From Deinococcus radiophilus (GTDB taxonomy: Bacteria > Deinococcota > Deinococci > Deinococcales > Deinococcaceae): a stretch of DNA of 25,463 nt. The notes below the pieces were generated by a model. The model was not told the origin of the DNA. It made no database searches and was given only the letters and a program-made list of their open reading frames with translations. Within the stretch, counting starts at the first letter, position 1; each line of letters begins with the position of its first letter. A program made the translations under genes and the position numbers. Below are positions 19,722 to 25,463 of the stretch, in pieces. The stretch covers positions 1 to 25,463 of the forward strand of contig NZ_CP086385.1 of the NCBI RefSeq assembly GCF_020889625.1. The letters run 5' to 3'.

Positions 19722-22700
19722 GTGCCACCCACCAAAATCCCTGACTTTACCGACAACGAGCAGTACAAGCTCTCGCATACGCTGGCCACCCTGATTGGCG
19801 AATACGGCGAGCGCGACCTTGACATTGCTACAGGCTTTTTCAGTCCAGATGTGTGGAAGATTGTGGGCGACTCGTTCGGTCAGCTCGGTGCGCTGCGGCT
19901 GATGCTGGGCAAGGAACCCGATATGCCCCAGGACCGCAGGGGCCTGGAACTGGCCCGCTACTTCCGCCAGCGCCTGCGGGCTGAGCTGGAAGGTCAGGAG
20001 CTGGAAAGCGCCCGCTCACGCATGATTGACGAGCTGGTCGCCTTCTTGCACCGTGACGAGGTGCAGGTGCGGCTGTTCGACGACCCGTTTCTTCACGCCA
20101 AGGCCTACCTGTTTCCCAACTACAGCATCGTCGGGTCAAGCAACCTGACGGTGAGTGGCCTGATTCACAACTCCGAGCTGAACACGGTCACCAAGCAGTC
20201 AGGAGTCGCCAAGCAGCTGCGCGAGGAGTGGTTCAACCGCTTCTGGACCCGCGCCCATGACTACAAGGACTCCCTGATAGACGAGCTGGAGCGCAGCAAG
20301 TTTGGGGCTTACCCCTACACGCCGTTCGAGGTCTTTCTCAAGGTGCTGTTCGAGAACTTCCGTGATGGGCTGGAGGCAGAGGGCGGCAGCGAGGCGCAGG
20401 GCGGCATCATTGAGTTGGCCGACTTCCAGAAAGAAGGCTTCCAGAGTGCGCTGGGGTTGCTGGAGCGCTTCGGCGGGGTGATGGTGGCCGACGCGGTGGG
20501 CCTGGGCAAGTCGTTTACGGGCCTCAGCTTCCTCGAAGAATTCCTGCTCAAGCGGCGCGGGCAGTATGGCGGGCGGGTGCCGCGTGGGCTGGTGGTCTGC
20601 CCCGCGCAGCTGGAACGGCTGGTGTGGCGGCCTTTGCTGGAGCGCTACGGCATTCCCGCGCAGGTGGTCAGCATGGAGGCAATGGGCCGCGAGGACTTCG
20701 ACTGGAAGCCGTATGCAGGCTTTGACCTGGTGGTGGTGGACGAGTCGCACAACTTCCGCAACCCCGGCACGGGCCGCTACATCAACCTGATGCGGCTGCT
20801 GACGGGGGGCCGCGCAGACAAGAAAGTGGTGCTGCTGACCGCCACCCCCGTCAACAACACCATTTGGGACTTCTACTATCAGGTGCTGCTGATGACGAAA
20901 GGCCGCGAGGACGCCTACAGCGCCTACGGCATCCCCAGCCTCAAGTCGTTTTTTACGGGGGTCGGCAAGGGCAATCAGGAGTTCTACGACCTGATTGAGC
21001 ACAGCATGGTGCGCCGCAGCCGCCGCGACGTGCGCCGCAGGCAGGAGCAGGGCGAAGCGGTGATTATCGGCGGGCAGGAAATTCGCTTCCCCAGGCGCAA
21101 ATTGCACCGTGTGGAGTACAGCCTCACGGACCAGTTTGGGGACTTTTATCAGGGGCTGGTGGGGCGCATCGAGCGGCTCAAGCTGGTGGCCTATAACCTG
21201 GAGCGCTACAAAGTGGACGCCGACACCACCGAGGTGAACAAGCGCGAGGCACTCACAGGTATTTTCAAGACCAACTTCCTCAAGCGCCTGGAAAGTAGCG
21301 TGCATGCACTGTCCAGCAGCATCGCCAACCAGCGCCGCTTTCAGGAACGCTTTTACGAGCAGTTTAGGGCAGGGCGGCTCCTGGACGCCGGCACCAACCG
21401 CAAGATTGAGCAGGTGCTCCGCCTGGCCGCCGCCGAGGATGACAGCGAAAGCAGCAAGCAGGAAGGCAAGCAGGACCGGCTGCTCGAATCCCTGCCTGAA
21501 GTCAGGGCGCTGGAATACGACGTGTCGCGCATGGAAAAGGACATTCAGGAAGACCTAAGCGCCCTGCGGTGGATGGAAGCCGCCATCAAAGACCTGCTGG
21601 TTTCACGCGGCACGGGCGCCGAGCAGGATGCCAAGGTGGCGGCCATCAAGGCGGCACTGGTAGAGCGGGCAGCGGGGCAGGGGCACCGCAAGGCGATTGT
21701 GTTCAGCTACTACCACGACACCGCCGAGTACATTTACCGCGCCCTGGTGAACGACCCTGCGTTTATGGACGCCATGAACCTCACCCCCGAGCGGGTGGCC
21801 TTTCTCAGCGGCAGCAGCAGTGGCGAGACCCGCAGCAACGTGGTGCGCCGCTTTGCCCCGCACTCCAACCGCCGCAGCGAAGACGACGACCAGATGTACC
21901 AGCAGTTGCTGGATGAACCGATTGACCTTCTTATCAGCACCGATGTGCTCAGCGAAGGCCAGAACCTGCAAGACGCAGGCTACCTGCTCAACGCCGACCT
22001 GCATTGGAACCCGGTGCGGATGATTCAGCGGGCAGGCCGCATTGACCGCCTGGGCAGTCAGTTTGAGGAACTGGAAATCAGTAATGTCTTCCCAGAAGAG
22101 GGCCTCGAAGACGTGCTGGGCCTGGTGGAGCGCCTCCAGAGCCGTATTGCCGACATCGAGCGCACCGTGGGCCTGGACGCCAGCGTGCTGGGCGAGACAG
22201 TCAGCAGCCGCTCGTTTGAGGAACTGCGCCGTATCCGCGCCGAAGACAGCAGCGTGCTCGAAGACCTCGAAGAAGAAAACGAGCTGAGCTACGGCGACGA
22301 GATGCGCCTGCCCCTGATTGCCGCGCTGCAAACCCTGGGCGAGAGCTTAGTGCAGGACATTCCGCTGGGCATTCACAGCAGCAAGGCGTCACCAGTGGCG
22401 GCGAAGGGTATCTTCTTCGCCTTCCGCGTGGCGGACCGGGTGCTCTGGCGGGTGTATCCACTTACGCCTGACGCTGAGGGCGCCAGCTCCGTCATCACGT
22501 CCAAGCGCGACATCTACCGCCTGATTGAAGCAGCTCCAGATGTGCCACGCGCCGAGAACCCTGAAGGCCAGGATGTCTTTCCACTGCTCGAAAAGGCCGT
22601 AGCCGACATTCTGCGCGAGAGCAAGAAAGCCGCCAAGAAGCAGGGGTTCAAGGCACCGCTGAAGGGCCACAACCTGACCCTGATGAACTGGCTCCAGCAG

Positions 22701-22970
22701 TTGCAGGTACAGGCCGAGATGGACAAGGAGCAGTTTGACCGGCTGCGATACACGTTGGAAAACCGCTCACTGAGCGGCTTCGAGCGTGACCCCGAGCTAA
22801 AGGGCATCTTGGTCGAGTTGCACAGCCGCCCCGTGCGGGACTCGGTGGCCGGGCTTGAAGGCTTCCTGATAGACAACAAACTGCTGGCCGAAGCCCCCGG
22901 CGAGCGCGTAACCGCCCAGGAGATACGGCAAGAAGATATCCGCCTGATTGCTTACGAATGGTTGGTCTAG
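19722..22970 (+). CDS. PLD-nuclease / SNF2-type helicase fusion
   Basis: About 1082 residues from GTG 19722; the frame is open back to 19683 but the first residues there are not typical. The N-terminal phospholipase-D-like domain has DPFLHAKAYLF (about 121-131) and IVGSSNLTVSGL (about 135-146), the H-x-K plus GSSN pair of PLD nucleases fused to helicases. An SF2/SNF2 motor follows: VADAVGLGKSFTG (about 255-267), VVVDESHNF (about 336-344), LLTATPVNN (about 371), and SEGQNL with RAGRIDRLG (about 744-775). A long helical C-terminus may bind partners. It resembles RapA/HepA-type remodelers and the helicases of DISARM-like systems. In context it is the probable DNA-translocating and perhaps cutting component acting with the methyltransferase. 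CATGAT six bases before the GTG could be an internal promoter. Confidence 0.85.
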   Translation: MPPTKIPDFTDNEQYKLSHTLATLIGEYGERDLDIATGFFSPDVWKIVGDSFGQLGALRLMLGKEPDMPQDRRGLELARYFRQRLRAELEGQELESARSRMIDELVAFLHRDEVQVRLFDDPFLHAKAYLFPNYSIVGSSNLTVSGLIHNSELNTVTKQSGVAKQLREEWFNRFWTRAHDYKDSLIDELERSKFGAYPYTPFEVFLKVLFENFRDGLEAEGGSEAQGGIIELADFQKEGFQSALGLLERFGGVMVADAVGLGKSFTGLSFLEEFLLKRRGQYGGRVPRGLVVCPAQLERLVWRPLLERYGIPAQVVSMEAMGREDFDWKPYAGFDLVVVDESHNFRNPGTGRYINLMRLLTGGRADKKVVLLTATPVNNTIWDFYYQVLLMTKGREDAYSAYGIPSLKSFFTGVGKGNQEFYDLIEHSMVRRSRRDVRRRQEQGEAVIIGGQEIRFPRRKLHRVEYSLTDQFGDFYQGLVGRIERLKLVAYNLERYKVDADTTEVNKREALTGIFKTNFLKRLESSVHALSSSIANQRRFQERFYEQFRAGRLLDAGTNRKIEQVLRLAAAEDDSESSKQEGKQDRLLESLPEVRALEYDVSRMEKDIQEDLSALRWMEAAIKDLLVSRGTGAEQDAKVAAIKAALVERAAGQGHRKAIVFSYYHDTAEYIYRALVNDPAFMDAMNLTPERVAFLSGSSSGETRSNVVRRFAPHSNRRSEDDDQMYQQLLDEPIDLLISTDVLSEGQNLQDAGYLLNADLHWNPVRMIQRAGRIDRLGSQFEELEISNVFPEEGLEDVLGLVERLQSRIADIERTVGLDASVLGETVSSRSFEELRRIRAEDSSVLEDLEEENELSYGDEMRLPLIAALQTLGESLVQDIPLGIHSSKASPVAAKGIFFAFRVADRVLWRVYPLTPDAEGASSVITSKRDIYRLIEAAPDVPRAENPEGQDVFPLLEKAVADILRESKKAAKKQGFKAPLKGHNLTLMNWLQQLQVQAEMDKEQFDRLRYTLENRSLSGFERDPELKGILVELHSRPVRDSVAGLEGFLIDNKLLAEAPGERVTAQEIRQEDIRLIAYEWLV

Positions 22971-23048
22971 TTCCTGCATCCAAGTTGCGGACCTGCGCCA
23001 CCCAGCGCGTCGGTGCGGTGTGGTAGAGCTTCCTGTCTTCTGGCCCAC

Positions 23049-23054
23049 TACTCT
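23049..23054 (+). promoter_or_regulatory. Leaderless-type -10 box for the small membrane protein gene
   Basis: TACTCT lies six bases before ATG 23061 with no ribosome binding site, the same TANNNT-N6-ATG spacing as before 5486 and 8461. The genes behind it may therefore be a transcription unit of their own rather than part of the upstream operon. Confidence 0.4.
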
Positions 23055-23060
23055 TTCCTT

Positions 23061-23363
23061 ATGGCCACCCTGATTACCCTCCGCGCGGCCCTTCTCCTTG
23101 TCCTGCTGGCCCTCTGGCTGGGCTATGGCCTGGGCCGAGCGTTCAAAGACGACGCCACAGGTCGCCAGGAGGCTTACCAGCAGGGCGGTGAGGACATGCT
23201 GCGCTTGCTGGCGTCCAAAGGTATCTCTACCCCAGATGGTCGCTTCTACACGGCGGACTATGTCGCCCAACTGGAAGCGAATCAGATTCCTGAGACCCGC
23301 CGGGCCATTCGGGAACCGGCCCTGGTGCGCCCAGCGGAGCGCAAGTATGGCCGGAGAGCTTGA
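23061..23363 (+). CDS. Small single-pass membrane protein
   Basis: A 100-residue protein with a hydrophobic segment at residues about 6-28 (TLRAALLLVLLALWLGYGLG), followed by a charged soluble tail ending in RPAERKYGRRA. The segment could be a signal anchor with the tail on one side of the membrane. I prefer ATG 23061 because a -10-like TACTCT is six bases upstream; the frame is open back to 23013. Its stop TGA overlaps the ATG of the next small gene. No family is recognised. The site just after the PLD-helicase gene suggests, but does not show, a link to the defence-like operon. Confidence 0.6.
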   Translation: MATLITLRAALLLVLLALWLGYGLGRAFKDDATGRQEAYQQGGEDMLRLLASKGISTPDGRFYTADYVAQLEANQIPETRRAIREPALVRPAERKYGRRA

Positions 23364-23530
23364 TGGACTGGCTGAATGTCTACGAAGCGTCCAAGAAGGT
23401 TTGGAGTGTGCTCACCTTGCTTTTTATGGTGGTTCTGCTGGCCCGGATGTTCAGTTCGCGGCTGTCTACGGGTGACCGTATTGGTCACGGATTGATGTTT
23501 CTGGTGCTGTTGTTTCTGTTCTTGACTTGA
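23363..23530 (+). CDS. Very small membrane protein (55 aa)
   Basis: Begins MDWLNVYEASKKVW and has two hydrophobic stretches, about residues 15-28 (WSVLTLLFMVVLLA) and 43-54 (GLMFLVLLFLFL), joined by a basic, polar loop. The ATG overlaps the TGA stop of the preceding membrane-protein gene, the usual sign of translational coupling. It is too short for routine gene finders, yet the coupling, hydrophobic periodicity and stop placement support it. Function unknown; together with the preceding gene it could form a small membrane complex. Confidence 0.55.
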   Translation: MDWLNVYEASKKVWSVLTLLFMVVLLARMFSSRLSTGDRIGHGLMFLVLLFLFLT

Positions 23531-23554
23531 GGTGCACCCTTCTTGATTCCCTGC

Positions 23555-23560
23555 CATAAT
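23555..23560 (+). promoter_or_regulatory. -10 box of the RHH gene
   Basis: CATAAT ends seven bases before ATG 23568, again a spacing typical of leaderless transcripts. No ribosome binding site is present. Confidence 0.4.
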
Positions 23561-23567
23561 TTGGCCC

Positions 23568-23777
23568 ATGACGGGCAGCGGCAAGTCAGCCCACTGGGGC
23601 GGCAAACGCACAGGCGCGGGCCGTCCCAAGTCGCCTAATGTCACTGTCCGCCTGTCCATTCCCCGTGAGGTCTGGGCAATGGTGCAGGCCGACGCAGAGC
23701 GCAGCGGCCACAGCGCCGAGACTGAAGCCGTGCGCGTGCTGACCGACCACGTCACCGCGCCGCTCTTTCGCAAGTAG
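23568..23777 (+). CDS. Small ribbon-helix-helix DNA-binding protein
   Basis: A 69-residue protein. The N-terminus GGKRTGAGRPK (about residues 11-21) is an AT-hook-like basic motif common before small RHH domains. NVTVRLSIPREVWAMVQADA is the ribbon strand and first helix, and SAETEAVRVLTDHV the second helix. CopG/Arc-type proteins of this size act as repressors. It starts at ATG 23568 without ribosome site but with a -10 box seven bases upstream. It may regulate the neighbouring small genes or the decayed ATPase gene behind it. Confidence 0.7.
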   Translation: MTGSGKSAHWGGKRTGAGRPKSPNVTVRLSIPREVWAMVQADAERSGHSAETEAVRVLTDHVTAPLFRK

Positions 23778-23876
23778 ACAGTTCCGCAAGTAAAACCCAC
23801 CCCCCACAACTGACAGCCACCAAAGCCCAAGCGCAGGTGTGGCGAGTTCTGGCGACCACTCAAGGAGGCTTAGCCC

Positions 23877-24360
23877 TTGACCGCCATAACCCCTACCCTC
23901 GCCACACCTGCGCCCACCGCGCCGGTTTTCGTTGGCCGCGAACCCGAAGGCCGCGCCGTCATCGTCTCTGTGCGGGCGGGCCGTTCTGTGCAGCTTGAAG
24001 CCCCCAGCGGCTACGGCAAAAGCGCATTGCTGGCAGAGCTGGCCCCTGGCCTGCAAACGCTGGCCGTCACCCTGCGGGTGCCCCGCGCCGTTCGGAAGGT
24101 TCCTGGGCGACCTCGCGGGCGAGCCGCTGGCCGTCATGGACTACACCGCCGTGATCTTCCCCGTGCAGCCCGAAGGTGCCCGCAAAGCTGGGATGTCCCC
24201 TCTCTTGCAGCGGTGAGACCGGGTGGAACTCCCACCGCTGGACAGAGTCGCAGCCCGCGCCTTGGCAGCGCAGAAGACAAGTACCGATCAACCTGTAGAG
24301 TGGCCAGTCACAACGCTCACGGTGTCCAGTGAGCCATTTGCGCTAGAGCAGGGCAGCTGA
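23877..24360 (+). pseudogene. Decayed AAA/STAND-like ATPase gene
   Basis: TTG 23877 has AAGGAGG eight bases upstream. The first 67 codons look intact and include FVGREPEGRAV and a Walker A APSGYGKSALLAELA (about residues 43-57). Near 24085-24095 the sensible reading moves to another frame, where RFLGDLAGEPLAVMDYTAVI and following continue to a TGA at 24214-24216. The same frame then continues with LPPLDRVAARALAAQ to TGA 24358. I read this as one ATPase gene broken by a frameshift and a stop. The original could have been an Orc/Cdc6-like, transposition-type or STAND ATPase; too little is left to decide. A sequencing error would be an alternative reason for the frameshift. Confidence 0.5.
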
Positions 24361-24362
24361 AC

Positions 24363-24497
24363 ATGCCGCTCCGAGACGTGACCTTCACAGTGCCGTTTGC
24401 CGAGCTTGCCCGGCTAGACAGCAGCAGCGACAGACGCACACAGCAAAACACTGTGTTGCTGAACGGGCAAAATGACGCTGAGATAGACCATGCGTAG
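24363..24497 (+). CDS. Possible 44-aa ORF behind the decayed ATPase
   Basis: ATG 24363 follows the previous stop by two bases with GGGCAG upstream. The product begins MPLRDVTFTVPFAELARLDS, has GC-rich third positions, and ends in NGQNDAEIDHA. It is unrecognised and could be a real coupled small gene or another fragment of the broken gene. Confidence 0.25.
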   Translation: MPLRDVTFTVPFAELARLDSSSDRRTQQNTVLLNGQNDAEIDHA

Positions 24498-24525
24498 AGG
24501 GCGAGTGCAACGGCCATGAAGACAA

Positions 24526-24891
24526 TCATGCCCCCGGCTCCCACACATCCGGCAGCACCTCTGCCGCCACCTCCCGCAACTTCCAGTCACAGGTGGTCCC
24601 TGCACCGGGCCTGGCTCGGCCAAACCTGCCGGTTTCAGGCCCCACGGGTTGCCACACAGCAGTGGTAGAGCATGCTACTGGGCGGCTTCTTCGCGTGAGT
24701 CAGGCAGGTCGAATTTCGCCTACATCTGCAGGCACGCCCAGGAACCGCAGACCCCACACCAGGGCAGTAAGAGTGCCCAGCTCCACCCGCTGGGTGCGGA
24801 TTAGCAGCGGGTGCTTAGGAGTGCCCGGCTTCTTCTGCCTATTCGCTACAGCAGAGTGAGCTGGCGCTCCCAAACAGACAGTCAGGGGCAT
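24526..24891 (-). pseudogene. Possible decayed minus-strand gene
   Basis: The frame 24891-24700 gives a plausible coding stretch (KKPGTPKHPLLIRTQRVELG, then TALVWGLRFLGVPADV) ending at TGA. The same frame stays open after that stop and again looks protein-like (VWQPVGPETGRFGR, later WKLREVAAEVLPDVWEPGA) down to TGA 24526-24528. This suggests a gene interrupted by one stop, or two chance frames. Low confidence; function unknown. Confidence 0.2.
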
Positions 24892-25271
24892 GGTGGGGCA
24901 TGGTGGGGCATGGTGACATGGTCAAAACAGACCCGAGTACATGGTCCATGGGGTTATGCTCCGCAGCCACGGTGTACATGGACAAACGTGACCCAAAACA
25001 CTCTATAAAGCACCTAAACCGGCCGGTGTGGGCAGAGGTGCATGGATAAAACGGGCCTAGGTACATGGTGGGACATGGACAAGAAAGGCCAGTGGGGATG
25101 GTCGGGGATGGTCAAATCGGGTATATGGGGATGGTCCATGGGGTTATGCCCTGGAGATATGGTGGGGATGGTCGAACAGGGGTCAAACATCTCATATCAG
25201 TAGCCGAAACGGGCATGAGGAAGTGCCGGGGGATGGTCATACCACCCCGTAGGGATGGACGGGGGATGGTC
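24885..25271. repeat. Iteron-like repeat array (candidate replication origin)
   Basis: About six degenerate 18-bp units fit RSATGGWCAAAACRGGCC: starts at 24916, 24976, 25040, 25073, 25106 and 25166. GGGGATGGTC occurs six times (25094, 25104, 25127, 25164, 25229, 25262). GGGGCATGGT is tandem three times (24885-24914). A 19-bp sequence, ATGGTCCATGGGGTTATGC, is repeated at 24941 and 25131. Orientation is the same throughout. Such clusters are what initiator proteins bind at plasmid origins. If the molecule is circular, it lies about 480 bases before the HTH/primase genes at 290. Confidence 0.6.
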
Positions 25272-25463
25272 ACTAAGGCACCGTGGGGAAAAGGACCTAC
25301 AGGAGAGGGCAGACAAGTTTGCCCTTTTGGGCAGCTCTTGTTTGTCTATGTAATTGACCAAAGTTGTCAACGAAGATTGACAACACTTGCAGAAAACTCA
25401 AAGGGTGTAATTTGAATTTACCGAAGTCTAGAGATGGCGGGGTCTTGAAAAAAGTCAGCGAGA
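25272..25463. other. AT-richer non-coding segment after the iteron-like array
   Basis: No credible gene. It holds a GCCC-TTTT-GGGC mini-hairpin (25321-25332) and a perfect 8-bp inverted repeat GTTGTCAA/TTGACAAC (25363-25370, 25377-25384). Base composition becomes clearly more AT-rich than the repeats, which would suit a DNA-unwinding element next to an origin. I saw no clear DnaA box. Confidence 0.4.

Noticed and set aside
20199..21305. Long antisense open frame (368 codons) within the helicase gene, and similar ones at 13307-14113, 14612-15334 and 17795-18670
   Set aside because: High-GC shadow frames opposite clear genes with catalytic motifs; no own ribosome sites and His/Gln/Val-rich products typical of antisense frames.
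13346..22970. BREX system
   Set aside because: The methyltransferase is PglX-like in type, but no PglZ/BrxZ phosphatase, BrxC ATPase, BrxL or BrxA/B gene is present.
13346..22970. Canonical DISARM system
   Set aside because: A methyltransferase and an SNF2-type helicase are present, but no drmA or drmB (DUF1998) gene, and the PLD domain is fused to the helicase instead of being a separate drmC.
24885..25271. CRISPR array
   Set aside because: Repeats are 10-18 bases, degenerate, irregularly spaced and partly tandem; there are no uniform spacers and no cas genes.
25065..25415. 116-codon open frame in the repeat array
   Set aside because: The frame arises from GATGGT/CATGGT repeats, has repeat-driven composition and no ribosome site.
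1..25463. Insertion sequences, transposases, tRNA or rRNA genes
   Set aside because: No DDE or HUH transposase motifs in any convincing frame, no terminal repeats with target duplications, and no tRNA or rRNA signatures seen by eye.

Overview
The window looks like a plasmid, or plasmid-like accessory DNA, from a high-GC bacterium, most likely a Deinococcus relative. The evidence is the gene content (primase-type replication gene, small ParA with a ribbon-helix-helix partner, stacked toxin-antitoxin pairs, tyrosine recombinase) and several start codons sitting 6-7 bases downstream of a TANNNT-like -10 box, the leaderless architecture known from Deinococcus. The genus is inference. I saw no rRNA, tRNA, CRISPR array or transposase.

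Layout: (1) 1-2643, replication module A: a strong promoter, two leader hairpins, a small HTH protein and an archaeo-eukaryotic-type primase. An array of about 18-bp iteron-like repeats lies at 24885-25271; if the molecule is circular, it sits just upstream of this module. (2) 2755-5301, a HelD/UvrD-like helicase on the minus strand. (3) 5486-8115, module B: a small unknown gene, a possible structured RNA, a short tandem copy of the N-terminus of a winged-helix Rep-like protein, the full-length protein behind a hairpin that covers its Shine-Dalgarno sequence, 43-bp repeats and a minus-strand HTH gene. (4) 8116-8460, an AT-rich spacer with 21-bp-spaced direct repeats. (5) 8461-12284, four toxin-antitoxin modules (AbrB/PIN, VapBC, HigBA, AbrB/PIN) with a Xer-like recombinase translationally coupled to vapC. 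(6) 12349-13195, minus-strand partition operon parA plus a ParG-like gene. Related AT-rich ATGAAA/TTTCAT palindromes are scattered through 10.7-13.2 kb. (7) 13346-22970, the most interesting part: an apparent operon of an Eco57I-like adenine methyltransferase, a DUF262-HNH (GmrSD-like) protein, a RelA/SpoT-fold protein, a small unknown protein and a PLD-nuclease/SNF2-type helicase. It resembles anti-phage restriction systems but lacks the defining BREX or DISARM genes. (8) 23061-25463, two small membrane proteins, a small RHH protein, a decayed ATPase gene, mostly non-coding DNA and the iteron-like array.

How the parts probably work together: modules A and B replicate the element, parA and its partner segregate it, Xer may resolve multimers, and the four toxin-antitoxin pairs make it hard to lose. 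The large operon is the cargo and probably protects the host from foreign DNA. The recognition half of its methyltransferase is strikingly AT-rich, as if exchanged by recombination. All functions are read from motifs and context; none has been tested by database search here.
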